This document shows, one piece after another, positions 17,860-27,607 of a stretch of DNA of 31,059 nt; position 1 is the first letter of the stretch, and each line of letters opens with the position of its first letter. The notes beneath the pieces were generated by a model. That model searched no databases and was not told where the DNA came from. It was given only the letters and a program-made list of their open reading frames with translations. The DNA comes from Chara braunii (Eukaryota; Streptophyta; Charophyceae; Charales; Characeae): assembly GCA_003427395.1 (NCBI GenBank), contig BFEA01000609.1, positions 6,319 to 37,377 on the forward strand. Direction: 5' to 3'. The position numbers and the translations under genes are program-made.

Positions 17860-18117
17860 GAAAACGGTAGTAGCATGGATGTAATGAAGAGGAGCGATCA
17901 CGGGAGTCTCTGTTTGTATGGAAACATAGTCCCATTCAGTGGAACTTTCCAACGTTTTACGTGTATCGTCTCTCGATATGGAAGTTAACCTGGCAGTGTG
18001 TTATTTGTATTCGTAGGAGTAGCGGGGATGGTGGATTGTGATGGTGTTGGAAGGGGGGGGGGAGTAACGGTGACGTGAAGAGATCGCCGGCCTGTGGTTT
18101 GTTGGCCAACGCTTTCT
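17860..18117. other. Short non-coding spacer
   Basis: I see no gene or RNA. It contains a G run (18052-18061) and leads into the minisatellite. Confidence 0.5.
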
Positions 18118-18675
18118 GACGGCTGTCCACCGGGGGACCGTCGAACGAGCTCATCAAGTCCCAGCCAATCAAGGCCCAGCTGATCACGTTGCAGGCAATC
18201 AAGGCCCAGGTAATCAGGTTCCAGGCAATCGAATTCCAGGTGACCAGGTGCAGGCAATCAAGGCCAAGGTAATCAGGTTTCAGCTGCCCACCGGGGGATG
18301 GGCTAATTAAGTCCCAGCTAATCAGGTTCCAGCTGTCCAGCGGAGGACGGGCGGATGAGCTAATACTGTAATGTCCCAACTAATTAGATTCCAGCCAATC
18401 AAGTCCCAACTAGTCAGATTCCAGCCAATCAAGTCCCAGCTAATTAGGTTTCAACCGTCGACCGGGGGAAGGACGAATGGGCTAATTAAGTTCAACTAAT
18501 CAAGTCTTTTAGCTGATCAAGTCCCAGTTAGTCAGGTTCTAGCTGTCCACTGGGGGAACGGGCTAATGATCTACTCAATTCGCGCAGGACCTGCTAACTG
18601 AAATCAACTCCCAGCTGATCGAGTCCCAGCTCTGCGGGTAAGGAAGGCGCAGCGGATCAAGTCCCAACTCCGAGT
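18118..18675 (+). repeat. Degenerate 15-bp minisatellite with a longer punctuating unit
   Basis: Units of about 15 bp (consensus-like CCAGCTAATCAAGTC) are stacked through the region, clearest at 18176-18285. They are interrupted about five times by a GCTGTCCACCGGGGGA-GGGCTAAT block (about 18121, 18286, 18331, 18456, 18541). Because 15 is a multiple of 3, the minus strand reads as a five-residue peptide repeat (W-N-L-I-S/T-like); I regard this as a by-product. It ends at a T run (18679-18701). Confidence 0.85.
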
Positions 18676-18987
18676 TCCTTTTTTTTTTTTTTTTTTTTTT
18701 TGTGGCCCACTTTCTTTTTCAAGCTTTGAATTTTTTGGCTCGATATCCCGCTGCCAGTCTGGAATTGGCGTTTCAGCAAGACTTTGGCATTACGGAGAAT
18801 GGACGGGGAGAGGAGAGAGGCATGGATGGATCAGAGGCAAAACCCAGATGCTCAAAGCGAGCGTATCTACCATGCTCAGGACGTACTCACAGTAGGGGAC
18901 TGTTTTACTTATTTGTGGACGTGATTGCGGTCAGATACGTCCAGTTAGGGCCGTAAATGTGGGCAGCAGATGCATTCAAGACGGAGC

Positions 18988-19191
18988 TAGTGCGAGTACG
19001 CAGGCCCTTAGCGTTAACTTTTTATGCACAACAAGACGGAGCTACCTTCTTCACCCGAATACAACGTACGGTCATTATAGCTGTAGTTGGGTATCTTTCC
19101 GTCTAAATACAGTAATGATGACCGTACGTTGTATTCGGGTGAAGAAGGTAGTGCGAGTACGCCGGCCCTTAGCGTCAACTTTTTATGCACA
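18988..19191 (+). repeat. 43-bp direct repeats flanking foldback copy B
   Basis: TAGTGCGAGTACGCAGGCCC... (18988-19030) recurs at 19149-19191 with two or three differences. Between the two lie GACGGAGCTA, also present just left of the first repeat, and foldback B. The layout looks like a local duplication that copied the flank of the element. Confidence 0.8.
19043..19150. repeat. MITE-like foldback, copy B (33-bp perfect arms)
   Basis: 19043-19075 is perfectly inverted at 19118-19150. The arms run from TACCTTCTTCACCCGAATAC inward to CGTACGGTCAT. The 42-bp centre contains TAGCTGTAGTTGGGTATC and CCGTCTAAATACAG. It is the best preserved copy of the family. Confidence 0.9.
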
Positions 19192-19294
19192 CACATCGAG
19201 GCAGCCGATACCGACAGTCTTCAGAACTCGTTCGAAAGGTTGAACGTTTAATCTGCATGTCAGGTGGTCCCCACCTTCCGGCGTTGGAGAGTAG

Positions 19295-19402
19295 TACCGT
19301 CTTTCCCCCCCCGAAGAGGGCGTATGGTCGTTATACAGCTGAATTTGGGACACCTTTTAGTCTAGATGATACAGCGATATTTATCGTACGTTACCCTTCA
19401 GA
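19295..19402. repeat. MITE-like foldback, copy C, degenerate
   Basis: The order of motifs matches copy B: TACCGTCTTTCCC, GGTCGTTATACAGCTGAATT, TTTTAGTCTAGAT, TTATCGTACGTTACCCTTCAG. The arms are only partly complementary. Confidence 0.55.
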
Positions 19403-19470
19403 AGTCGAAAGGGCGGCCATTCTCTTTGCAAGGCAGGTTCTCACATTATGCTTATGCCACGTTGACAGCA

Positions 19471-19576
19471 CGACCGTCTTCCCCTGAAAACAGCGCATGG
19501 TCGTTATAGTCGAATTCCTGGCAATTTTCAGTCTATCGCTATAGCGATAATTATCGTACGTTCCGTTCAGGGGAAT
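19471..19576. repeat. MITE-like foldback, copy D
   Basis: The left arm CGTCTTCCCCTGAA and right arm TTCAGGGGAATACG are inverted. Internal text GGTCGTTATAGTCGAATTCC, TTTTCAGTCTATCG and TTATCGTACGTTCCGTTC parallels copies B and C. A second small palindrome (TATCGCTATAGCGATA) lies inside. Confidence 0.6.
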
Positions 19577-20027
19577 ACGCCAGCCCGCAGGTAATTCGAT
19601 ATCGTCACCAGCTGTTATGTTAGCGACCGTTAGTGCGCGCTTTGTCAGTGGGCGAGCACGCAGCCTGTCCGTTAGTTACCGTTAGTCACCCAGTAGTGAA
19701 AGCGTTTGTCAGCTACCGTTGGCCTCTTTTCCGTCATCAATTTGTGTCGTGTTTTTCTTTTTACATGTTTATATCCATTCTGCACCCTAAATTTTTGTAT
19801 ATTTTTTTTTAAACCCTTTTTTTTTTTCAATTCTAGTGTTCCTTTTTGCCCCTTCTCCCTTTTTCTCTTCGCTTTTCCAAAGGGCGACAGCCTTGAGATA
19901 GCCTTGAGTTATCGTTTTTTAACAGACCGGCGGCAGGTAAATGTAGAGTAATGACTCTTTTCTGATTACATCGGAATTCGAACTCAGGTTTGTGTTTTCT
20001 GTCATCCAATTGTCTACTCAGTACTTT

Positions 20028-20032
20028 CTTTT

Positions 20033-20067
<35 letters not shown>

Positions 20068-20166
20068 TGTACTTTCGCAGCCTGCCTCCCCAGAAACGTC
20101 GCTGATTCTCTCCGCCCCCCCCCCCTCTCTCCCCCCAACACACACACACACACACACACACGCACA
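20028..20166. repeat. Poly-T plus (GT)n facing (CA)n
   Basis: A T run (20028-20054) and (GT)8 (to about 20070) are followed 70 bp later by (CA)n (20138-20160). The two dinucleotide tracts are complementary and could pair. Confidence 0.9.
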
Positions 20167-20423
20167 AAATACAAACGCGGCCCGCTAACCCATGTGGCTG
20201 AATGAATGGCGCAACTCAGCTGGCATGACACCAGAATAAATAAGTCAGGAAACCCAGGGAGGCTGACAAACCCCCACTTCCTTTTGCCGCCTCTGCGCCT
20301 GCCTGGGCCCAGCTGGGGCAAGCAGGGCCTTCCTGGCCCGAACCTTCCTCCCCTCAATTATGTCCTCGCCTTCCTGCTCGGTACCCAGTCCGGCCGGGTC
20401 AGTAAGCTAAACTGGCTGATGCT

Positions 20424-20546
20424 GCCGAACCGGGGACCGAATCTCTGATACTCAGACGCTTAGAGTACTTCAGTCTAAATTGAAACCCGGCCGAACCGGG
20501 GACCCAATCTCCTACATACTAGAGTACTTCAGTCTAAATTGAAACC
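20424..20546 (+). repeat. About 60-bp tandem duplication
   Basis: GCCGAACCGGGGACC...AGAGTACTTCAGTCTAAATTGAAACC occurs at 20424-20487 and 20490-20546. The second copy lacks a few bases in the middle. No coding sense. Confidence 0.85.
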
Positions 20547-22059
20547 AATTCCTCCTACGACTTGGCGTCTAAAACGACGACCAGGCCTAACCGGCCTGTT
20601 GGAACATACTGTTCCTCCCATTCCGGACACTCTCGTAATGGACCCCTGCGTCCCTGCCAACCGAGTGCCCTGGTTAGGTCCTTGGCACTCTCTAACCTCC
20701 CCAAAATTGCTTTTTTTCAAATTTTGTTGTTGTTGGAGTGGGGAGAGCGACACAGTCATGGTAAGAGGTTTGCGTTCATTGCCTGCACACGCAGTTTCTT
20801 TTTCGTCCAGGTCGCCGTTCGCCTTTGTTTTTTTTTTCCCTCTTTTTTCCCTTTTTCAAAAAGTGTTTCTTATCTTTTGGTTTGTTAACCAGTTTACTAC
20901 CAAAGCTTGTCCATTTATAGGCTGGTTTGCCTCCTTTTTTTTGTTTTTTTTGGCAAAGGTCTCCGAGTTGTCTGGTGATTATTAATCAGTTTGTGAATAT
21001 GTTAGTTTTATCTGTCTATGTACAAATTAGCAGTTTTTCTGACTTGTCAGTCTTTATTTTCAAGTTTTTTGTCAGATTTGTGTAACACGAGTGCGTTCCC
21101 GGACTACCAAATATCCGTCTGTCCACCCATCAGCCATCCGGTTGTACCGTTGTTGATACTCTCTATAGGATTTTTCTGTATGAATCTGACCAGCTTATGA
21201 CCACAAATTCAGCTAATAACATTGCCGTGAGCATTCACTTGAATATGTCAAAGTCTCAAAGCCATAATCACTCCCACTAGAACCTGTTCGACTCCGGGCG
21301 TACTCACTCTCGCTCCATCGTAAACGTATCTGATCACATCTGTGGCTCTACGGGAATGCATCTGACCGCTATTGCGTCCATAAATACGTAAGAAAAAGGT
21401 CCTACTGGGAGTATGCCCTCAGGTACATTCCGAAAAACGAACTAGTCCGTGTATGCGGCCGGAAGTCCCACCCATCAGTTTGCTAAAGTGTGTAAGCTGA
21501 CTTGACTCCCCTGTCAGTCTGTTGACCTGTCATTGGCCAGTTTGTGGGTCTATAAATAGCTCTTCTGGGTTGCCAGTTTGCCGATTTTTTGGCGGCTTTT
21601 TTGGTCTGTCCTCCTTTTTTTTTTTCTTTTTTTTTTTGGGTACCATTCCGGACAGCAACATTTTTCGGTCTATCCTTGTTCGTTGTGCATCTAGCTTTCC
21701 TCATATTCAGTCATAATCTCAAGGAATACTCCCATGCGGACTTTCCCAGATGTCTCTGATGGCTTTTGTGGCCATCTCTGGATGAACCTGACCGCATTTC
21801 CGGCCACAGATATGTTCAAAATTTGAAGGCCTAGTGTAACCATCCCCTCAGTGTGCTCTTTTTTTTTCGGGGGGGGAAGGACCCATCTCTTGAATTCGTC
21901 CATCAATTTATTCATAATAATAAGCTTGGAGCTTCAAATATATATCATAAAAAAAATAATAATAAAAAAAAAAACATTTATAACAACTAAGCTAAGTGCG
22001 GGCGGTGCGGGCTACGCCCGCAGAAATAACAAATGCAGTGGGTGGCCTAACACGGCATT

Positions 22060-22367
22060 TCGGATGGCTCACCTCCAAGATGTCCGTCCGCAGAAACAAC
22101 GACGGCCTACCGTGGGGCACAAAACGACAGCCGCGCGAGAAATGAAAACAGAAGGAAGGAAAAAAAGAAAAGAAAAGCGGGGGGGACACAAAAGGAAAGG
22201 TACGAGAAATGAAAAAGGAGAAGAAAAGCGGGGGGGACACAAAAGGAAAGGTACGAGAAATGAAAAAGGAGAAGGGGGACACAAAACGACGGCCAACCGA
22301 GTAAAACAAAACAAAACAAAAAGCTGCCCACATATCGGATGGCTGGCTTCCAAGATGTTTGTCCGCA
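22060..22367 (+). repeat. 51-bp tandem repeat flanked by a 33-bp direct repeat
   Basis: A 51-bp unit starting GCGGGGGGGACACAAAAGG begins at 22177 and again at 22228, with a short third partial copy near 22273. Outside it, TCGGATGGCT...CCAAGATGT...GTCCGCA occurs at 22060-22092 and 22335-22367. The nested layout suggests repeated slippage or duplication. In one frame it gives a basic 17-residue repeat (KRGGHKRKGTRNEKGE-like). Confidence 0.8.
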
Positions 22368-23556
22368 TCAACACCGCCTGTTTAATAGCGCGCTGTGAAC
22401 ATTTTGGTACGCACACTCCCCCGCCCTCGGTCGCCTTCATCCGGCTTCCCTCACCAAAACTTCGACCCGAATCTGGCGCGCAGCGCGTCATGGACCTCCC
22501 CTCTGCAGCCAATGCTGCTCAAGGAATAGGATGTAGCTTGAGGATTACCATCTGTTTTTTTTTTTTCTTTTTCTGAGAGAGAGAGAGAATCACCAGCAGC
22601 AGCAGATAGCAGCACACAAGAGTGATGGTATGAGCATACACTCCTATCTGCTCCACCAACGACTCCAATCTATTGGTGGGGAGCAGCAGCTGCTGGAAAC
22701 TGGGTCCAGCGTCCCACAGAACCTCAATGATTTCATAACAGACAAAGACTGCAAGCATTGATCACCCTGGAAGCAGGGGATTAACTGAGCAGGAAGATGA
22801 AAAACGAACAAGGAGGGGAAGGGGCCACTCCAGCCCTACTGCTGGGCACCAGAACAACGTCGCTGCCTGGTCCCCAACCCTCTTACAGCTGCAGCCAGAT
22901 GAAATTCCTGTTAAGATGTTATTCATTTCACAGAAGTCTTATAGCAGATGAACCAATCCGTACCATCCAGCATTGATTGCTCTATTGCAGGGGGTACACC
23001 GGACAGGGATAAGGTGGAATGTGAAACTTCGAACAATAGTTCTATCTAATCTGCACCGTATCATTGCAGGTCGACCGTAGCCAGCTGGTGGGGGACGAAG
23101 CGGTCGAGAAACTCTGAAAGGAGGGCGCACCAATCTCTGAAGCAAATACAATAATCTCTGAAGCAAATACAATAATCCCTCCTGAGGTCCTTCTGGTTGC
23201 ACTCCTGGGTTGGTTTGCCTTTCCAACTAATAAAGGCAATCCGTCCCCCGTTCTTCACTGCCCAGCCAATCCTATGAGAATTGATGAATTGCTTGTGTTA
23301 TATCTTTTGATGAATGAAATGACTCCTGTTGTTTTTTAACTGTTTGCCATCGCCCTCTAAGTTCTTGATGTATATTCTTTTATCATGTCCGCCATTTCCT
23401 CCCCTGCTATGCAGTTCCTCTCAATGGCATGTGTACAGCGTCTGCTCCAGAGGGCCCACGTGACAACTCTCCTCCCAATCTTATCTTAAACATATTGTTT
23501 TCAAAATTGCTTCCTGTGGGGGAGGTCCACACCTCACATAGTATCGCCCTCCAATC

Positions 23557-24597
23557 TCATGGCCAGACGGCCTCAGTACCCAGGAGGCTCCAAAGCCTAT
23601 CCCACCATCGCCATGTATTAAGGACTTCCCTCGGGCACTGCATGAATATGTGTTCTATAGTTTTCAGAATCTTACGGGAGGGAAAGGCAGTGTGACACAA
23701 TTTGCACCAAGGTATCACTAGCCCCTTTTGTTTTAAATGTGTGCGGTCTATCAGCCAATCGTTTATGGGCAAGCAGTGGTGCTCTATCTGCCACTGCAGC
23801 GAGGCCAACTTTGCTGGCCTAGACCTTGTGATGGTGAACCAGCGGATGGGGCGGATGGCTTCAGTTCCTACATTCAAGTGAGATTTCCACCGGGCCTTCA
23901 CTATTTCTTTTAGGTTCACCTTTGGGCGCAATAGTCGGTATGCAGCCTTCATAGTCAAACTAAACAACGTTGCCTTTGCACCCGACGGAGACCTTCGTGC
24001 AGGTATCCACTGCCACTCCTCAGGATCAAATGGGGGGTGTCTCTGATTGAAATGCAATCCATGAATGCAATCCATATACACACGGATCCTGTGCAGGTCC
24101 TCACTCCACCACCATCTTAACACCTCTGGGGAATACCTGGAAAATACATTATCCTTTCCTTTGTGGAAAAGGTCAACCAGCATTTCGTCTGTGCGTACCT
24201 CCACTACGTTACCTACAATTTTTGTGTCCCCTGGGGCAGCTACCCAGTCACTTTTCACCAGGCACGACCCTTTGCGTAAAATGCGTATCCAATCTAAGGG
24301 AATGACAAAGATCAGCAATTCCAGGTTTTTTTCGACTTTTTGACAATGTTTGAGCTCAGCCCTGAGTTGTGACGATGTCTTCCAATCCTGATTACCTGGG
24401 TCTCGAATATCCCTAATTCTAACTATACCCTTCCTGACCCAACTGCTCCACGGGGTATTCGAACTGCGAAAGACCATCCCGTACCGATCTGTGATATTGC
24501 TATCTCCGAATAGGGGTTGGCGCACCACTTCCTCCCATCTACACGACGAAGGTTTGTCAGGCAGTGAGAGCGCCAAGCTTTCAGGACCTGGGCCCAA
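23557..24597 (-). pseudogene. LINE ORF C-terminal part with RT zinc-binding domain
   Basis: A 346-codon open frame matches the segment downstream of the polymerase in plant LINEs. It begins with WEEVVRQPLFGDSNI and IRDIRDPGNQDW, then KAAYRLLRP, and KLASLQWQIEHHCLPINDWL. The zinc-binding motif is C-x2-C-x14-H-x4-C in CKLCHTAF...EHIFMQC. It ends with WDRLWSLLG. The frame is intact but detached from the polymerase, so it is a gene fragment. The exact start is arbitrary because translation would have come from upstream. Confidence 0.88.
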
Positions 24598-25079
24598 AAA
24601 TCATCCTTTGCCAAGTCACCACGTGCAGTATCTCGACCTGAGCCTCGAACAGTTCAAGGACGCCTCGGTATCGGCCAGAAACAGTTCTCCAGCCAGGCCA
24701 AGGGGTTAACACTTTGCGGCGCTTGTGGAGGCGAGCTATCTGTTCCAGCGTGAAGACATGCTATAGGAGGTGCTCTGTAAAAAATAGTTTTCTCACTCAT
24801 TGCACCATTAGCGCTGTGACCTGGGTATCTGGGTCTAAAATCCCCAGGCCCCCTTTGTCCTTGGGTAGAATCACTGATGACCAGGCCACCCTGCAGATAC
24901 CATTTGGGAGCTCACCATTGCGTATCCACAACAGGGCTGTGAACTGCCGCTTAAGTGATCAGGTCACCTCCTTGCTAAGAGTCATCGCAGATTTGTACCA
25001 AAGGGTGGACAACACAGTGTTGTTAATACCCAACGCCCTACCAATCAAAGATGTAGGTGATCGTTCCAGTGAGATATAA

Positions 25080-26436
25080 TTTTTCCAAAGTCGGCTTAAG
25101 GATCCACTCGTCATTTGATTCAAGCATCCCTAAGTCATCAACATAATTCCCAACACTCTAACCGGGGCTGCTTCCGGAAGCCATCCGGAGGGCGCACTTC
25201 CCCAGTCACCAGCCATATCCGAGCCCGCAGTGAACTGGTAAAAAAGTCGCCTGATTTCTTCCATGTTTGCGGAGGTGGCATGGTTTCTTCAGGGATAGCC
25301 GAGATTTGTAACTTCTTAAGATCTTTATTAGTACGAAGGTTCGCTGCCAGGGCCTCCATCACATTTATAAACAAGAAAGATGCAGGGGGGTCTCCTTGGC
25401 GAACCGACCGTTGCAGTGGAAAGGCAGGGGCTAGTCTTCCATTTACTTGGACATGTGGCATTATGATGTAATATTTCAGTCCAGTGCCCAAAAACCGGAC
25501 GGATATTCATTTTTATCATGCATCTATCTACATTGAATCCACGTGGTCGTAGGCTTTCTCAAAGTCGATGAAGAACATTACAACATTCTATTTATCTTGC
25601 CTTGTTAATTTGAGAATTTCGTTGACTAAGAGAACGCTGTCCTGAATCCTACGTCCTTGGACAAACCCCGTATGCGACGAATGAATAATGTCATCCAGGA
25701 CTGGAATCAGCCGGTTTGCCAAGACTTTCGCTAACATTTTGTAGACAACAACGACCAAGGTTATCGGTCGATAATTTATGATGTCCATCCTCTCCCTTTT
25801 TTGTACAGCAGCGTGAGAATGCCCTTCCCCACCAACTCTCCCATACTGCCCGTGTCCCACACCTGACGAGAAAACACCATAAGGTCCGGGGCCATCTGGG
25901 TCCAAAAGGTCTCCAAAAATTCCTTGGGGAACCCATCCATGCCTGGAGCCTTCTCTTTGTCCATCTGCTTCATCAGCGTCCAGATTTCCTCCTTGGAGAA
26001 GGGTCGATCCAGTTTGTTGGTCAGATAGGGTTTTCGTCATCGGCTCCAAGAAGTCGACAATTTCTTTCTCCCTGACATCCCTTTCCAGTAGGGCATATCT
26101 TGAAGTAAACAGATCCTTGTAAAAAGACCTTGCTATCTGCAAACATTTAGGAGTGGAGGTGGCGATGTCCTGGTGCCCGGATTGCAGGTCGTATAATGCT
26201 TTTGTATTTGCTCTACCAAAGCGTGCCCAGACCATACCAATTTTGTTTTTAATCCATTGTTCTTTCCGTTTGGTAGCGCCATAAACGTCCTCTGATGCGT
26301 GTACAAGCTGCTGTGTGACAAAAGTATGGAGTCGTTGACGTAACGCTTGTATCTCTGAGTAGCCTTTTGACTGTGACTGTGAAGGCTGATCCTGATCCGG
26401 CTGTTCAAGCTGCTGCAATTGTTGGTGGACTTCCAT
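25080..26436 (-). pseudogene. LINE reverse transcriptase, frameshifted
   Basis: Reading 5' to 3' on the minus strand, one frame gives a basic/Gln-rich linker with KNKIGMVWARFGRANTK and FYKDLFT. A second frame gives MDKEKAPGMDGFPKEFLETF and ILTLLYKKG (25776-25973). The first frame returns with NYRPITLVVVVYKMLAKVL and HTGFVQGRRIQDSVLLVNE (to 25588). A third block (25138-25491) gives VNGRLAPAFPLQRSVRQGDP. The catalytic box reads YVDD in another frame at 25134-25145. These are the canonical LINE RT blocks; at least three indels separate them. Confidence 0.9.
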
Positions 26437-26608
26437 CTCCAGCTGATGCCGCCTAGCTGCTGAAAGTTTAGAATATTCCTGGCATTTCCTACCCAGAAAG
26501 AAGAGGCCATTGTTAAACCAGCCAGTCTATTGTATGCTGAAACAATTGCTTTTGTGTGTGCCAAAACATCGAGCAATCCTTGATGTAACGCTGAAAGAGT
26601 TGCTGCCT

Positions 26609-26812
26609 TCAGACAGAAACATTAAGTTTATAGAATCCAGGTCCACGATCTGGTTTCTTACGAAAGGACAGAACAATCATGCACATTTTATGGTTAAGGC
26701 CTGGGTAAGGGCTGACCAGTGAAATTGCAGCCAAATGCAGCGATCCCCCCAGCTCCTCTGAGATGAGGATCAGATCTATTATATACCTTGACTGACCGTC
26801 AGTCCCACTCAA
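26609..26812 (-). pseudogene. LINE endonuclease C-terminal fragment
   Basis: The minus strand encodes SGTDGQSRYIIDLILISEE followed by GLNHKMCMIVLSF and DRGPGFYKLN. This matches the end of the APE-type endonuclease in LINEs (S-R-I-D-x-I-L-I-S, an S-D-H-like motif, and GPGxWKLN). The catalytic SDH-like position reads L-N-H here. The N-terminal endonuclease is absent. Confidence 0.72.
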
Positions 26813-26900
26813 ACCGTGAGCCTCAATTGAGTCGCCGAACGGAATCGAAAACTTTTAACGAGAGGCATAGATCTCTGATCATACACTCGTCCTACCATCT

Positions 26901-27497
26901 CACAAACCCAACAAAAAGAAAAACCAAACAAAAAACAACAACAACAAAAAAGCACGTTACAAGAGCCCGGATTTCTCACCAAAAAGAAAAAAGCACATTG
27001 CAGGAGCCAATCCGTACTGCAGACCTACTGATACTACTCGGTCTGAATGAGAGTGATCACTCCCAGTACATTTCCCCGCTTAGAAAGGAAATATGCTGCT
27101 CGTTTACAGCCGCAACTTTTGGCGGTCGGGGAAGGCTTGATACTAAGTTGGAAGTGCAACAGAGGAGGAATCCGGTGGGCCGAAGGAAAATGGGCAAATG
27201 GACTGCAAGTGTTCTTGCTGGTGCATCTGCTCATGTGTAAAATCGTGCGGACGAGACGAGGCAAATGGAGAAGGGGCCAAAAAACAGAAACAAAGTTTTA
27301 CCCGCCAGATGGTTGACACCAGTTGAAACAGGCGCCTGCCTTGTTTTCGGACACAGGAGATCTCCATACACAAGGCAGGCGCCTGTTTCAAGGGGCGACT
27401 GCGTCCTTTCTTCGTCAGAAGTTGCATCTGCACCCTTTTTGAGGAAAGGAATAGTTGCAGCTTGAAAAGGGAACCCTGGCCTTTGAAGGGCATATAC
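26901..27497. other. Non-coding DNA left of the adapter join
   Basis: A-rich (26915-26990) with a short repeated phrase (AAAAAGCACGTTACAAGAGCC and a close copy 50 bp later). No gene is seen. Open frames that reach the adapter at 27498 carry adapter-encoded residues and are artefacts. Confidence 0.5.
27323..27391. repeat. Perfect 22-bp inverted repeat
   Basis: TTGAAACAGGCGCCTGCCTT (27323 onward, to 27344) is perfectly inverted at 27370-27391, with a 25-bp spacer. Each arm contains the palindrome AGGCGCCT. It lies close to the adapter sequence, so it could be a library artefact. Confidence 0.85.
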
Positions 27498-27516
27498 CTG
27501 TCTCTTATACACATCT
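27498..27516 (+). other. Nextera transposase mosaic-end adapter (contamination)
   Basis: The 19 bases CTGTCTCTTATACACATCT are the Illumina Nextera mosaic end. The next 24 bases (27517-27540) repeat 27090-27113 exactly, so a chimeric or adapter-carrying read was built into the assembly here. Confidence 0.97.
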
Positions 27517-27569
27517 AATATGCTGCTCGTTTACAGCCGCATCGAGGTCAATCCGCGGGCCTCGCGCAC

Positions 27570-27607
27570 CTGTCTCTTATACACATCTAGATGTGTATAA
27601 GAGACAG
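27570..27607 (+). other. Nextera mate-pair junction adapter (contamination)
   Basis: Two mosaic ends meet head to head: CTGTCTCTTATACACATCT (27570-27588) and its reverse complement (27589-27607). This 38-base arrangement is the circularisation junction of Nextera mate-pair libraries. Sequence on the two sides was not necessarily adjacent in the genome. Confidence 0.98.

Larger units (their letters stand above)
19577..22553. other. Non-coding, low-complexity DNA
   Basis: I see no gene. Poly-T runs are frequent (19801-19828, 20028-20054, 20826-20856, 21618-21638). Three local repeats are listed separately. A GC-rich hairpin with a 3-nt loop lies at 22007-22021 (GCGGGC/GCCCGC). The open frame at 21851-22576 is driven by A-rich tandem repeats and I do not call it a gene. 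Confidence 0.6.
22555..26892 (-). mobile_element. LINE (non-LTR retrotransposon), 5'-truncated and frameshifted
   Basis: On the minus strand, endonuclease C-terminus, reverse transcriptase and the plant-type RT zinc-binding region occur in the right order. The 3' end is an A-rich tail (T run 22555-22572 on the plus strand). TACCATCT directly outside the tail (22546-22553) recurs at 26893-26900, a weak candidate target-site duplication that would put the 5' truncation inside the endonuclease. The RT is broken by several frameshifts. Between the last ORF (ending 23557) and the tail lies about 1 kb without a clear product, probably 3' UTR, containing a 21-bp duplication (23135-23176). Confidence 0.88.

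Noticed and set aside
17957-18379. Minus-strand 140-codon ORF with W-N-L-I repeats
   Set aside because: Consequence of a 15-bp minisatellite, whose period is a multiple of three.
18118-18675. CRISPR-like array
   Set aside because: Units are directly adjacent and degenerate, without constant repeats and unique spacers; the context is eukaryotic.
21851-22576. 241-codon open frame with a basic 17-residue repeat
   Set aside because: Built from A-rich tandem repeats and ends in a T run at the LINE tail; no start context or domain.
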